DNA of 64,000 bases from DAITBA01 sp036824005 (GCA_036824005.1 DAITBA010000015.1:1-64000), one strand, 5' to 3'. Counted from the stretch's first letter, positions 24,762-34,598 are shown. Notes: a model not told the origin generated them from the letters alone. Numbers and translations: made by a program.

Positions 24762-26288
24762 ATGGCCACCGCCAACCCGCAGGAACGCAATCCGCTGCAC
24801 GTGCTCGTCATCGAGGATTCGGAGGATGACGCGTTGCTGCTTCTGCATCGCTTTCGCGAAGCGAATTATCATCCGATCCACGAGCGCGTTGACAACGCCG
24901 CCGCGATGCGCGCGGCGTTGACCAAAAAGCACTGGGACGTCGTGCTGTCCGATCACCGCATGCCGCGCTTCAACGCCCGCTCGGCGCTGCAGCTCATGCA
25001 GGAGCTGAACCTCGACCTGCCATTCATCATCGTCTCTGGTGTCATCGAGGAGGACACCGCCATTGGCGCCATGCGCGCGGGCGCCCACGACTACCTGACC
25101 AAGGAGAAGCTCGAACGTCTCGTGCCGGCGGTCGAACGCGAGATGCGCGAGGCGCGCAACCGCGCCGAGCGGCGCGCCGCTCTCGAAGCGGTTCAGGAGA
25201 GCGAGGCGCGCTTCCGCGCCCTTGCCGCCAACATACCCGGCATGGTGTTCCAGTTGCTGCGCCACGAGAACAACGAGCTGCAGTTCTTGTACGTCAGCGA
25301 GGGCTGTCTGGCGCTGCTCGGGTTGATGCCGATGGAGCTGTTCGAAGCTCCGCAGCGCGTCGCCGACATGATCATCGACGAGGACCGCCCCGCCTTCTTC
25401 GACTGGATGACGCGGGCGGCCGAGCGCTTCTCGACGTTCAACTGGGAGGGCCGGATCATCACCGCCGGCGGCGACCTGAAGTGGATCAACATCCGCTGCT
25501 CGCCGCGACAAACCGAATCAGGCCAAGTTCTCTGGGAAGGCATCATGTCCAACATCACCCAGGGCAAGCAGAACGAAATGGAGGTGCGCGAATCGCGCGC
25601 CCAGCTGGCGGCGCTGTCCTCGCACCTGCAGGCGGCGAAGGAAGAGGAACGCGAGCGCATCGCCCGGGACATCCACGACGTGCTCGGCGGCACGCTGGTT
25701 GCCATGAAGTTTGAAGTTTCCCTGCTGGGCGCCAAGATCCCGCCCGATGCCGTGCAGTTGCGGGAGCGGGCGGCGTCGATCGGCAAGCTCGTCGACGACG
25801 CCATCAGCACGGCGGGACGGGTGGCACGCGAGCTGCGTCCGGGCATCCTCAAGGAATTCGGCCTGGCCGCCGCCATCGAATCCCACGCCGAGGACTTTGC
25901 CCAGCGCACCGAAATCCCCTGCCGCATCCTGTGCGCCGATCACGATATCGACGCCGATCAGCAGACCTCCATCGCATTCTTCCGCATCTTCCAGGAGGCG
26001 CTGACAAACATCAGCAAGCATGCCGGCGCCAGCAAGGTTGACGTGCGCCTCACCCAGGAAGGCAGCGACATCGTGCTGGAAATCGGCGACGATGGACGCG
26101 GCATCGCCGCCCACGACCTGAGCAAGCCCAAGTCGTTCGGCCTGCGCGGCATCCGGGAACGGATCAACAGCCTGGGCGGATCGTTCTCCATCGAGCCGGG
26201 ATTGCCGCGCGGCACTTGTGTGACTGTGCGCGCGCCGGTGCGCCGCAGCCGGGCATCGGCGGGGGCCGGGCCGGCAACTGGACAGTAG
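24762..26288 (+). CDS. Receiver-PAS histidine kinase (NarX/DegS-type HisKA_3)
   Basis: A 508-aa soluble sensor kinase. Order: receiver domain (residues 12-125, phospho-acceptor Asp64 in VVLSDHRMP, Lys in YLTKEKL), a linker helix, a PAS domain (about 160-290), then a HisKA_3 dimerisation domain with His305 in ERIARDIHDVLGGTL, and an ATPase domain with an N-box (FQEALTNISKHA) and GDDGRGI. No membrane segment is present, so it senses a cytoplasmic cue or is controlled through its own receiver. The start at 24762 (MATANPQERN) follows an AGGAGG at a slightly long spacing. A NarL-type regulator follows on the same strand. Confidence 0.9.
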   Translation: MATANPQERNPLHVLVIEDSEDDALLLLHRFREANYHPIHERVDNAAAMRAALTKKHWDVVLSDHRMPRFNARSALQLMQELNLDLPFIIVSGVIEEDTAIGAMRAGAHDYLTKEKLERLVPAVEREMREARNRAERRAALEAVQESEARFRALAANIPGMVFQLLRHENNELQFLYVSEGCLALLGLMPMELFEAPQRVADMIIDEDRPAFFDWMTRAAERFSTFNWEGRIITAGGDLKWINIRCSPRQTESGQVLWEGIMSNITQGKQNEMEVRESRAQLAALSSHLQAAKEEERERIARDIHDVLGGTLVAMKFEVSLLGAKIPPDAVQLRERAASIGKLVDDAISTAGRVARELRPGILKEFGLAAAIESHAEDFAQRTEIPCRILCADHDIDADQQTSIAFFRIFQEALTNISKHAGASKVDVRLTQEGSDIVLEIGDDGRGIAAHDLSKPKSFGLRGIRERINSLGGSFSIEPGLPRGTCVTVRAPVRRSRASAGAGPATGQ

Positions 26289-26490
26289 GAGTGAGCCTTG
26301 AATCCGCAGATGACGCCGATGCCCACAGATCCTCCCGGATCACGTCCGGATGTTGTCGCAACGTTCTCCGCGAACATCGTCGCGACCGACGGAGGACGCG
26401 CTTCCGATGTCGCTGTGCAGTTCGGCGAAATCAGCGGATGACTGCTTTTTCTGGAATGACTGGTACTAACTTTGATTCGAGGTGTCGCCC

Positions 26491-27132
26491 ATGGGCGCTC
26501 AGATCCGCGTATTGATAGCCGACGATCACGCCATCGTCCGGCAGGGGTTGCGTCAGATCCTCTCCGAAACCGAGGACATGCTGGTCGCCGGCGAGGCCGA
26601 GGATGGCGTGCAGGCCGTCAAGATGATCCGCGACGGCGGCTGGGACGTCGTGCTGATGGACGTTTCCATGCCGGAGCGCAATGGCATCGACACGCTCAAG
26701 ATGCTGAAGAAGGAGTTCCCCAAGCTGCCCGTGCTCATCCTGAGCATGCATCCGGAGGAACACTACGCCATCCGCGCGCTCAAGGCTGGCGCGTCGGGCT
26801 ACCTAACCAAGCAGAGCGCGCCGGACCAGCTGGTCACGGCCATCCGCCAGGTGGCAAGCGGCAAGAAATACGTCAGCCCCTCGGTGGCCGAGGAGCTGGC
26901 TAACGCCATCGGTGAAGATACTGACAAGCTGCCGCACGAAAAGCTTTCCGACCGCGAGTATCAGACGCTGTGCATGATCGCCTCGGGCAAGGCGATTTCC
27001 CAGATCGCCGAGGAACTCAATCTCAGCGTCAAGACGGTCAGCGTCTACCGCGCCCGCCTGCTGGAAAAGATGAAACTGAAGAACAACGCCGAGCTCACCC
27101 ACTACGGACTCAAGCACGGTTTGGTCGAGTAA
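26491..27132 (+). CDS. NarL/FixJ-family response regulator
   Basis: A 213-aa regulator with a receiver domain (Asp11, Asp12, phospho-acceptor Asp57 in VVLMDVSMPE, Lys in GYLTKQS) and a C-terminal LuxR-type HTH (LSDREYQTLCMIASGKAISQ ... LNLSVKTVSVYRARLLEKM). It is the natural partner of the preceding HisKA_3 kinase. The ATG at 26491 is preferred over a GTG three codons upstream because GAGG lies eight bases before it. Its targets are unknown; a sigma-28 promoter and a diguanylate cyclase follow immediately. Confidence 0.92.
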   Translation: MGAQIRVLIADDHAIVRQGLRQILSETEDMLVAGEAEDGVQAVKMIRDGGWDVVLMDVSMPERNGIDTLKMLKKEFPKLPVLILSMHPEEHYAIRALKAGASGYLTKQSAPDQLVTAIRQVASGKKYVSPSVAEELANAIGEDTDKLPHEKLSDREYQTLCMIASGKAISQIAEELNLSVKTVSVYRARLLEKMKLKNNAELTHYGLKHGLVE

Positions 27133-27157
27133 CGCCCCCCGGGCGGCACCGCTGCCC

Positions 27158-27185
27158 TAAAGCTTGCTTGTCCCACGGCCGTAAT
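27158..27185 (+). promoter_or_regulatory. Sigma-28 (FliA) promoter of the diguanylate cyclase gene
   Basis: TAAAGCTT (27158-27165) and GCCGTAAT (27178-27185) are separated by 12 bases. They resemble the FliA consensus TAAAGTTT and GCCGATAA with one extra base of spacing, the same spacing as the fliC promoter here. Confidence 0.55.
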
Positions 27186-27212
27186 TGGCGATTACAAGTC
27201 CATACGACGCCA

Positions 27213-29012
27213 ATGAGTGAGCTGACACAACCTTCCGACATCGCGCGGGAAACGCTGCGCCGCCTGGCGCTGCGCCGTATTCCGCCGACGCCGGAGAACT
27301 ACCGTCAGCTCTATCAGCAGATCTCCGGTAGCGTCCCGAGCGAGTGCTTCCCCGACAGATCCATGAAAGCGGTAGCGAGCCTGTTGCCGCGAAACACGCC
27401 CGAGCAGGTCAAGTTCGCGCGCGAGTTCGAAACCGCCGTGGTGGCCAAGGACTGGGCGGCATTCAAAAGCGCGCTCGTGAACATGCTGGACGGGCGCGCA
27501 ACTGTCGCGGTTTCTTGGGCGGCGGTGATCCGCGAGCTCATGACCCAACTGGATTCGCGCCACTCGGGACTGACGGCGGCGGCCAAACGCACGGCTCTGG
27601 AGCAAATCGTCCAATCCAGCGACAACGAGCGCTTGTATGGGCGGCTGCAGGGCCTGCTGCGGTCTTGGTCGCGCGCACCCCAGGCAGAAAATCAAGCTGC
27701 CGGCGGCACGGACGTCGTCCCGGTCGAGAGCGCCGAGGCCACCGTCGTGACGCCGGCAACGCGGGATAGCAAAAGCGCGGGCACCAACGACCAACTGCGC
27801 GAACTCGTCGCCGAACTGCTCGAGCAGGACCTCGCAGCGCTGGTTTGCGACCATACCGAACTATCCCAGGACGTGGTCAAGCTGGCGGCGGAGATCCGTG
27901 CCTGCCGCGACGACGCCGAGCTGGCGACGATCTCCGACAAACTGAAGCAGTTCGGCCACCGCTTCCGCTGGCTGGCCGAGGACCAGTCCGAGCTGCGCTC
28001 CGGCCTGCTGCGCCTGCTGCAATTGCTGGTGGACAATATCGGCGAGCTGGTCAGCGACGATCAGTGGCTGCGCGGCCAGATCGACATGTTGCGCGAGCTG
28101 TTTCCCACGCCTCTGGATGCGCGCCGCCTGGACGACGTGGAGCGCCGGCTGAAGGAGGTCATTCACAAGCAGAGCCTGCTGAAGAAAGACCTCAACGACG
28201 CCAAGGACCGCATCAAGACCATGCTGGCGAGTTTCGTGGACCACCTCGCGAGCTTCACCGAAACGACCGGCGAGTATCACTCGACCATCGAGCGCTGCGC
28301 CGAAAAGATCAGCGGCGCCAACGACATCTCCGAACTGGGCGAGGCGATCGACGAGGTGATGCGCGAGACGCGCAACGTCCAGCAGAGCGTCGAGCGTTCG
28401 CGCCAGAATATGCACGAGATGAAAAGCCGCGTCGAGGACGCCGACCGCAAGATCTCCTTGCTGCAAGAGGAACTCGCGCACACCAGCCAGATGGTGCGCC
28501 ACGACCAGCTCACCGGCGCGCTCAACCGCAAGGGCATGGAGGAAGCCTTCCAGCGCGAGGCCGCGCGCGCCACGCGCCGCAGCTCGCCGCTGTGCGTTGC
28601 CCTGCTCGATATCGACAACTTCAAGAAGATCAACGACACCCACGGCCACGACGTGGGTGATGAAGCGCTCGTGCATCTGGCGCGGCTGGCGCGCCAGAAC
28701 CTGCGCCCGCAGGACATGCTGGCGCGCTACGGTGGCGAGGAGTTCGTCATCATGCTACCGGACACCGGCGTTCATGACGCCGTCGTGGCGCTGACCCGAC
28801 TGCAGCGCGAGCTGACCAAGACGTTCTTCCTGCACGACAACGACAAGTTGCTCATCACGTTCAGCGCCGGCGTCACCGAAGTGCTTGGCAATGAGCCGAT
28901 GGAACGTGCCATCAAGCGCGCCGACGGCGGGATGTACCAGGCCAAGCGCGCCGGCAAGAACCGCGTCGTCGCCGTCGAGGCGCCGGCCGACAGTCTCGCT
29001 GCAAGCGCCTGA
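27213..29012 (+). CDS. Diguanylate cyclase (GGDEF) with long helical N-terminus
   Basis: A 599-aa protein that should make cyclic-di-GMP. Residues 1-430 hold no recognised sensory domain: first a globular helical part (PTPENYRQLYQQISG), then long coiled-coil stretches (KQSLLKKDLNDAKDRIK; QSVERSRQNMHEMKSRVEDA). The C-terminal domain has DQLTGALNRKG, DIDNFKKINDTHGHDVGD and an intact active loop RYGGEEF. No membrane segment or EAL domain is present. It has a FliA-type promoter and precedes fliC, so its output probably feeds the YcgR-like brakes in this window. The start at 27213 (MSELTQPSD) begins the conserved part. Confidence 0.9.
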   Translation: MSELTQPSDIARETLRRLALRRIPPTPENYRQLYQQISGSVPSECFPDRSMKAVASLLPRNTPEQVKFAREFETAVVAKDWAAFKSALVNMLDGRATVAVSWAAVIRELMTQLDSRHSGLTAAAKRTALEQIVQSSDNERLYGRLQGLLRSWSRAPQAENQAAGGTDVVPVESAEATVVTPATRDSKSAGTNDQLRELVAELLEQDLAALVCDHTELSQDVVKLAAEIRACRDDAELATISDKLKQFGHRFRWLAEDQSELRSGLLRLLQLLVDNIGELVSDDQWLRGQIDMLRELFPTPLDARRLDDVERRLKEVIHKQSLLKKDLNDAKDRIKTMLASFVDHLASFTETTGEYHSTIERCAEKISGANDISELGEAIDEVMRETRNVQQSVERSRQNMHEMKSRVEDADRKISLLQEELAHTSQMVRHDQLTGALNRKGMEEAFQREAARATRRSSPLCVALLDIDNFKKINDTHGHDVGDEALVHLARLARQNLRPQDMLARYGGEEFVIMLPDTGVHDAVVALTRLQRELTKTFFLHDNDKLLITFSAGVTEVLGNEPMERAIKRADGGMYQAKRAGKNRVVAVEAPADSLAASA

Positions 29013-29152
29013 GCGCAGCAGCCAGCGCGCCGGCCTGCGGCGCGATATTCCGTCCCTTGATTGCAGCCGATGTGGCATACCGGCGTCCGCGCGACCGCGC
29101 CAGCATTTCGAGGAAATACGCCACAAATACCGTCCATTTCTTCGAATTGCTC

Positions 29153-29180
29153 TCAAGTTTGAAATCGGCGTCTCCGATAA
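29153..29180 (+). promoter_or_regulatory. Sigma-28 (FliA) promoter of fliC
   Basis: TCAAGTTT (29153-29160) and TCCGATAA (29173-29180) are separated by 12 bases, close to the FliA consensus. Transcription would start near 29187, giving a leader of about 80 bases that contains a small TGTCA/TGACA hairpin. Confidence 0.65.
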
Positions 29181-29269
29181 AGGCTTTGACGGCGGCATCA
29201 ACGCCCACCGGATAAGCGGTCAGGGGGGCAAATGCTGTCAATCCCTGACAACTTGATAGGAGAGCAACC

Positions 29270-30763
29270 ATGTCACAGGTAATCAACACCAACATCGCTT
29301 CGTTGAATGCGCAGCGTAACCTCAACACGTCGCAGAGTTCCCTGGCCACCTCGCTGCAGCGCCTGTCCTCGGGCCTGCGCATCAACAGCGCCAAGGACGA
29401 CGCGGCGGGTCTGGCGATCAGCCAGCGCATGACGGCGCAGATTCGCGGCCTGAACCAGGCAGTGCGCAACGCCAACGATGGCGTCTCCCTTGCCCAGACG
29501 GCGGAAGGCGCGCTCACCCAATCCGGTAACCTGCTGCAGCGTCTGCGCGAACTGGCCATCCAGTCCGCAAACTCCACGAACTCCGCGTCGGACCGCTCTG
29601 CCCTGCAGTCCGAAGTCAACCAGATCAAGGACGAGTTGAACCGCGTCGCCAGCACCACCACGTTCAACGGCCTGAAGGTGCTCGACGGCACGTTCGTCAA
29701 CCAGAACTTCCAGGTCGGCGCCGACGCCAACCAGACGATCGGAGTGTCCATCTCCGGTGTTGCGGCGACCGATCTCGCCAACTACGGTGTGTCGGGCTCC
29801 AATGCCACTGCCAACCAGGGCACAGGTCAGCTCGCCGCCAGTAACGCCACCATCCCTGCGAACAACGTAATCGGTGCGCAGACGCTGACCATCTCCGGCG
29901 CCAAGGGCACGGCGACTGCCTCGATCTCCGCAGGCGACAGCGCCTACACGGTGGCAACCAAGGTAAACGCCCAGTCCGGCACAACCGGCGTTACAGCCAA
30001 GGCCACGACAACCGCCACGCTTGGCACGCTGTCTGCAGCCGGCACCGTGACACTCACCCTGGGCAGCGGCAGCTCCACCGCGACGATCTCCGCCGCGGTC
30101 ACCACCACTGACCTGAGCGCGCTGCAAAAGGCTATCAACAACGTCACCGGCACGACCGGCGTCACTGCCACGGTCAACGGCGGCTCGCTCACGCTGAGCC
30201 AGGCGGACGGCAAAGACATCCGGATTGCCAACTTCGATCACTCCACGGCGAGCGCCACGATCGTCGTCACCGGTCAGAACGGCAGCGACACCGAGACCCT
30301 GACCCAGGGTGCGGCAGACAGCACCGTCGCCGCCGGCGTTGTGACCTTCGCCTCCAGCGACACCTATTCGGTAAGCTCCAGCGTGGCCGCGGCCGCGGGT
30401 AGCGTCCTCAACGTCGCCGCCAACACCGCCGTGTCCGCCACCGCCAGCCTGGTGAGCGCCATCGACATCGGCACGCAGAACGGTGCCCAAAGCGCCATCG
30501 ACGTGATCGACTCCGCACTGGCCAAGGTCAATGGCATCCGTGCCGACCTCGGCGCCGTGCAGACCCGCTTCGAGCTGGCCATCAGCAACCTGCAGACGAC
30601 CTCGGAGAACGTGAGCGCCGCGCGCTCCCGCATTCAGGACGCCGACTTCGCGGCCGAGACCGCCAACCTGACCCGCGCGCAGATCCTGCAGCAGGCTGGC
30701 GTCGCGATGCTCGCGCAAGCGAACGCGCTGCCGCAGAACGTGCTGACGCTGCTCCGCGGCTAA
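29270..30763 (+). CDS. fliC: Flagellin
   Basis: A 497-aa filament protein exported through the flagellar type III apparatus. The conserved N-terminal D0/D1 region ([40 protein letters not shown]) and C-terminal D1/D0 region ([20 protein letters not shown] ... [15 protein letters not shown]) flank a variable Thr/Ala/Gly-rich centre with flagellin IN-type repeats (around [20 protein letters not shown]). There is no signal peptide, as expected. Good ribosome site GGAG. A sigma-28 promoter precedes it and a hairpin follows. The centre has almost no aromatic residues and is likely surface-exposed. Confidence 0.97.
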   Translation: MSQVINTNIASLNAQRNLNTSQSSLATSLQRLSSGLRINSAKDDAAGLAISQRMTAQIRGLNQAVRNANDGVSLAQTAEGALTQSGNLLQRLRELAIQSANSTNSASDRSALQSEVNQIKDELNRVASTTTFNGLKVLDGTFVNQNFQVGADANQTIGVSISGVAATDLANYGVSGSNATANQGTGQLAASNATIPANNVIGAQTLTISGAKGTATASISAGDSAYTVATKVNAQSGTTGVTAKATTTATLGTLSAAGTVTLTLGSGSSTATISAAVTTTDLSALQKAINNVTGTTGVTATVNGGSLTLSQADGKDIRIANFDHSTASATIVVTGQNGSDTETLTQGAADSTVAAGVVTFASSDTYSVSSSVAAAAGSVLNVAANTAVSATASLVSAIDIGTQNGAQSAIDVIDSALAKVNGIRADLGAVQTRFELAISNLQTTSENVSAARSRIQDADFAAETANLTRAQILQQAGVAMLAQANALPQNVLTLLRG

Positions 30764-30791
30764 TACGAAACAGCGTATCAACTAGCGATGG

Positions 30792-30827
30792 GGCGCGGGT
30801 GACTCACGAGGTCGCCCGCGCCTTTGT
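30792..30827 (+). terminator. Terminator after fliC
   Basis: The stem GGCGCGGG (30792-30799) and CCCGCGCC (30815-30822) is followed by a short TTTGT. It lies between fliC and flaG and may only attenuate read-through. Confidence 0.6.
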
Positions 30828-30848
30828 CGCGTGACAGGAGACAGGAAC

Positions 30849-31187
30849 ATGACAATCCAGCAGACCAAGCCTGCCGGCGTTGCGGTTCCTTTCGTGACAT
30901 TGCCGGGCCAGACTTCGGCCGGCACTCGGCCGCAGGGGACATCGTCGCCCGCGGCAAAACCGAGTCCGGAGCAGGTCAGCCAGGCCGTGCAGGAGGTGAA
31001 AGACGCAGTCGGACAAGTGGCACAGAATTTGCGATTCTTCGTCGATGAAGACACAGGCAAGACCATCGTCAAGGTCGTCGATGGAACGACCAACGAAGTG
31101 ATTCGACAGATCCCGTCCGAAGAGCTGCTTGCGATCAGCCGTGCCCTCGACAAATTTCAGGGGGTGCTACTCAAGCAGAAGGCGTAG
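30849..31187 (+). CDS. flaG: FlaG protein
   Basis: A 112-aa cytoplasmic protein of the FlaG family, found after flagellin genes and linked to filament length control. A disordered Pro/Ser/Thr-rich first half is followed by the conserved domain LRFFVDEDTGKTIVKVVDG ... IRQIPSEELL. The ATG at 30849 has AGGAG eight bases upstream. It lies between the fliC hairpin and fliD. Confidence 0.9.
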   Translation: MTIQQTKPAGVAVPFVTLPGQTSAGTRPQGTSSPAAKPSPEQVSQAVQEVKDAVGQVAQNLRFFVDEDTGKTIVKVVDGTTNEVIRQIPSEELLAISRALDKFQGVLLKQKA

Positions 31188-31230
31188 ACGGTCGATATCA
31201 CTCCATAGGCACTAAGCTGAGGAACCATCG

Positions 31231-32664
31231 ATGGCGCTAACTTCTCCGGGCATCGGCTCCGGTCTGGACATCAACGGCCTTGTCAGCCAGCTGATGTCCC
31301 TCGAGCGACGGCCGCTGACGACACTGGACAACCGGGAAGCCGGGCTGCAAGCCCGGCTGTCCGCCTTCGGTGCGATCAAGGGTGCGCTGTCGTCGCTGCA
31401 AACCGCCGCCCAGGCGCTCAAGGACGCGGCGAAGTTTTCCGCCATGAAGGCAAGCGCTGCCGACACGACGATTCTTGCCGCCAGCGCGGACACGAGCGCT
31501 GTCGCGGGCTCCTACAACATCGAGGTTCAAAACCTCGCCCAGTCGCAAAAACTCATCTCCACCGGATTCGCCACGAGCGAAACCATCGTCGGCAACGGCA
31601 CGCTTACGATCGAGTTCGGCACCTACAGCGCCGGCGTATTCAGCGCCAACCCGGACAAGAGCGCGGCGACGATTGCAATCGACGACTCGAACCATACGCT
31701 CGAAGGCGTGCGCGACGCCATCAACGACGCCAATGCCGGCGTGACGGCAACTATCGTGAACGATGGCAGCGCCTACCGGCTCGTGCTCTCCTCGAACAGC
31801 ACCGGCGCCAGCAATGCCCTGAAGATCACCGTCACCGACGACGACGGTACTCACACCGACACGAACAACCTGTCAAAGCTGACATACAATGCCGCCACCG
31901 GTGGCGTGCAGAACCTGAGTGAAACCGTGGCAGCGCGAAACGCCACGATCAAGATCGACTCGGTGACGATAACGAAGGACAGCAACGTCATCACCGATGC
32001 CATCGAGGGCGTCACGCTGACACTGGCCAAGGAGAACGCCGGTTCCACCACCAAACTGACGGTAGCGCGGGACACGAGCGGTGTAAAAACTGCCATCGAC
32101 GCCTTCGTCAAGGCCTACAACGACGTCGCCACGACGATCAAGAACGTCAGCGCCTACAACGCTGAGACAAAGCAGGCATCCGTGCTCACCGGCGACACCA
32201 CGGCGCGTGCCGTGCAATCCCAGCTTCGCGCCCTGCTCAATGCGCCGATAAGCGGTGCGCCTGCCGGGCTCACGACGCTATCCGATATCGGCGTCGCGTT
32301 CCAGAAGGACGGCACCCTAACCGTCGACTCCGCCAAACTGCAGGCGGCGCTGGATGAACCCGCGCTATCCGTAAGCACGCTGTTCGCGGCGGAAACCAAC
32401 ACCACCGGCTACGCCGCCCAAATCGACACGCTTGTCGCCAGCATGCTGAACAGTGACGGGCTGATCTCCGGGCGCACCGACGGCATCAACAGTTCCATCA
32501 AGGTTATCGGCAAGCAGCGCGAGGCGCTGGCTCTGCGCCTGGAGCAGATCGAGAAACGCTACCGCGCCCAGTTCACCGCGCTGGACTCGATGATTGCCAG
32601 CATGACCCAGACGAGCACCTTCCTGCAGCAACAACTGGCCAACCTGCCCAAGGCAGGAGAATAA
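31231..32664 (+). CDS. fliD: Flagellar filament cap protein FliD (HAP2)
   Basis: A 477-aa protein that forms the cap at the filament tip and folds incoming flagellin. The N-terminal motif PGIGSGLDINGLVSQLMSLE and the C-terminal coiled region (LEQIEKRYRAQFTALDSMIASM ... FLQQQLANL, in separate helices) are diagnostic. The central domains are Thr/Ala-rich. GAGGAA precedes the ATG. fliS follows after 11 bases, and fliT after that, so cap and chaperones are co-translated. Confidence 0.96.
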   Translation: MALTSPGIGSGLDINGLVSQLMSLERRPLTTLDNREAGLQARLSAFGAIKGALSSLQTAAQALKDAAKFSAMKASAADTTILAASADTSAVAGSYNIEVQNLAQSQKLISTGFATSETIVGNGTLTIEFGTYSAGVFSANPDKSAATIAIDDSNHTLEGVRDAINDANAGVTATIVNDGSAYRLVLSSNSTGASNALKITVTDDDGTHTDTNNLSKLTYNAATGGVQNLSETVAARNATIKIDSVTITKDSNVITDAIEGVTLTLAKENAGSTTKLTVARDTSGVKTAIDAFVKAYNDVATTIKNVSAYNAETKQASVLTGDTTARAVQSQLRALLNAPISGAPAGLTTLSDIGVAFQKDGTLTVDSAKLQAALDEPALSVSTLFAAETNTTGYAAQIDTLVASMLNSDGLISGRTDGINSSIKVIGKQREALALRLEQIEKRYRAQFTALDSMIASMTQTSTFLQQQLANLPKAGE

Positions 32665-32675
32665 GGAGAACCGCG

Positions 32676-33110
32676 ATGTTCGCTTCGATGCACAATCCCG
32701 CCGCCGCGTACTCGAAGGTCGGCGTCGAAACCGGTGTGAGCAGCGCCGATCCCCATCGCCTGGTTTTGATGCTGTTCGACGGCGCCATGCTGTCGCTGTC
32801 CTCCGCATCCCTGCACATGCAGCGCAAAGACACCGCCGCAAAAGGACAAGCCATCTCGAAAACAATCGAGATCATCACCAACGGTCTGAAGGCAAGCCTG
32901 GACTTCGATGTCGGCGGCGAACTGGCCCAGCGCCTGGGCGCGCTCTACGATTACATGTGCATGCGCCTGCTGCACGCCAACGCGAAGAACGACGGTGCGG
33001 CACTGGACGAGGTGAGCCATCTCCTGGCCGAACTCAAGGGCGCCTGGGAACAGATCCGCGACGATCAACCGGCCGGCAGCGCCGACGCACCCGTCGCGGC
33101 CGCAGCCTGA
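32676..33110 (+). CDS. fliS: Flagellin export chaperone FliS
   Basis: A 144-aa helical cytoplasmic chaperone that binds the C-terminus of flagellin. Family landmarks: AAAYSKVGVETGVSSADPHRLVLMLFDGA near the N-terminus (in two parts) and LYDYMCMRLLHANAKND in the middle. An Ala-rich tail extends the usual length slightly. It lies 11 bases after fliD with a GGAG ribosome site. Confidence 0.95.
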   Translation: MFASMHNPAAAYSKVGVETGVSSADPHRLVLMLFDGAMLSLSSASLHMQRKDTAAKGQAISKTIEIITNGLKASLDFDVGGELAQRLGALYDYMCMRLLHANAKNDGAALDEVSHLLAELKGAWEQIRDDQPAGSADAPVAAAA

Positions 33111-33125
33111 GCCAACGGACAATCC

Positions 33126-33452
33126 ATGAGCATACTCGGCATATACGAAGAGATGGACCGCATCTCGGCGCAGATGGTCGAAGCCGCGCGCGCCAACAAC
33201 TGGGACCGGCTGGTTGCCCTGGAACAGGACGTCTCCAGCCTGCGCCACCGGCTCGATGCCTGCAACCGCTCCGTGCAGCTGTCGGAGGAGGAACGCTCCC
33301 GCAAGGTAGCACTCATTCACCACATCCTCGATAACGATGCGGAGGTGCGCCGCCATACCGAACCGTGGATGGAGGGCGTGAGGCAGTTCCTCGGCAATGG
33401 CACGCGCGGGCGCAATCTGCGCCGCGCCTACGGTGCCGGCACGCCGCAATAG
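33126..33452 (+). CDS. fliT: Flagellar chaperone FliT
   Basis: A 108-aa helical protein. Position directly after fliS, length, and the pattern IYEEMDRISAQMVEAARANN WDRLVALEQDV fit FliT, the chaperone of the cap protein FliD, which also modulates flagellar regulators in enterobacteria. Sequence conservation in this family is low, so the call rests mainly on context. Confidence 0.8.
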   Translation: MSILGIYEEMDRISAQMVEAARANNWDRLVALEQDVSSLRHRLDACNRSVQLSEEERSRKVALIHHILDNDAEVRRHTEPWMEGVRQFLGNGTRGRNLRRAYGAGTPQ

Positions 33453-33518
33453 GTTCCCGCAAGCGCGTCGCCGGCACACGTCGCTATCGTGGTGCTGCCA
33501 CCCTAGGCAACCAGGATC

Positions 33519-34598
33519 ATGATACCGAGCGATCTCGCCGCCCGTCTGCGCATACTCGCCGAATCGGCGGTGCAGCCACTCGCCCCGGTTCAGGAAATCG
33601 GTTCGGAACTGCCGGCATTCTCTCCCGGAGACCGCCTCACCGCGAAAATCGAATCAGCGCTGCCCGAGGGCGGCTTCCGCGCCACGGTCGCGGGGCGCGC
33701 GGTGACGCTATCGCTGCCGCAGCCGGCTCAGGCGGGTGATACGCTCGATCTGGTCGTCGTCGAGAACACCAGTCAGCATGTCGTCGCCCGGCGGGCCGAC
33801 GCGGCCCCCGCCGAATCGCCCGCCCCGATCCTGAGCAGCGCCGCGAAGCTGATAGGCGAGCTGCTGGCAGCGAATCAGGGCACCGTGCAGCCGGCGCCTC
33901 TGCGCGCCGGCGCGCCAGTGTTTCCGCAAGCGCCGAACGACAGCATTCCCATGGCCGCGCTGTTGCAAGAAGCGGTGTCGGCAAGCGGCCTGTTCTACGA
34001 GGCACACCAGGCACAGTGGGTCGCCGGACGTCTGCCCGTCGAGGCGCTGCAGCGCGAACCGCAAGGTCGCCTGTCACCGCTCCCGGCGACCGACACACCT
34101 GTCATCTCTGCGCCCAAAGTGCCGGCACAAGTTGCGTCACAAGCAGCGGCGACCACTCCGGCCGACGAACCGGTCACCTCGATGCCGCCTGCCGCCATGT
34201 CACCAGCCGGACGCGTGGCGAGCGAGATTACCCCTCTCGTGCAGCAGCAGTTGGACGCCATCGCGAGCCACCATGTCGTATGGGTTGGCCAGATCTGGCC
34301 CGGCCAGCAAATGGAATGGCATATCGATGAGCCGATCCACAACGACGAACGTCACCGCGGAGACCAAGACGACGAAGGCGGCGCCTGGCATACTTCGCTC
34401 AAACTGACCCTGCCCCAACTCGGAGCTGTCCAGGCCAAGTTGTCCGTAGGCCAGGCGGGGGTCGCGATCTCGCTCGCCGCCGCGAACGCCGGGAGCACGC
34501 AACTCCTCGAAGGTGCCCGGACGACGCTCGCCACGTCGCTCGCCGCGGCCGGAGTGGAATTGACCGGCTTCACCGTGCAACACCATGAATCCGTCTGA
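33519..34598 (+). CDS. Second FliK-like protein (hook-length control C-terminal domain)
   Basis: A 359-aa protein with a FliK-type C-terminal domain: LKLTLPQLGAVQAKLSVGQ, then LEGARTTLATSLAAAGVEL. The middle is Pro/Ala/Thr-rich as in hook-length rulers. The true fliK is in the fliF cluster at 44764-45942, so this is a paralog. It overlaps the next gene, an FlhB-like fragment, by 14 bases; FliK normally acts on FlhB, so the two may work together. Function as a ruler is unproven. It starts at ATG 33519. Confidence 0.75.
   Translation: MIPSDLAARLRILAESAVQPLAPVQEIGSELPAFSPGDRLTAKIESALPEGGFRATVAGRAVTLSLPQPAQAGDTLDLVVVENTSQHVVARRADAAPAESPAPILSSAAKLIGELLAANQGTVQPAPLRAGAPVFPQAPNDSIPMAALLQEAVSASGLFYEAHQAQWVAGRLPVEALQREPQGRLSPLPATDTPVISAPKVPAQVASQAAATTPADEPVTSMPPAAMSPAGRVASEITPLVQQQLDAIASHHVVWVGQIWPGQQMEWHIDEPIHNDERHRGDQDDEGGAWHTSLKLTLPQLGAVQAKLSVGQAGVAISLAAANAGSTQLLEGARTTLATSLAAAGVELTGFTVQHHESV

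Noticed and set aside
29273..30781. A minus-strand frame of 502 codons opposite fliC
   Set aside because: Antisense shadow of the flagellin gene, with Gly/Val/Asp bias and no motifs.
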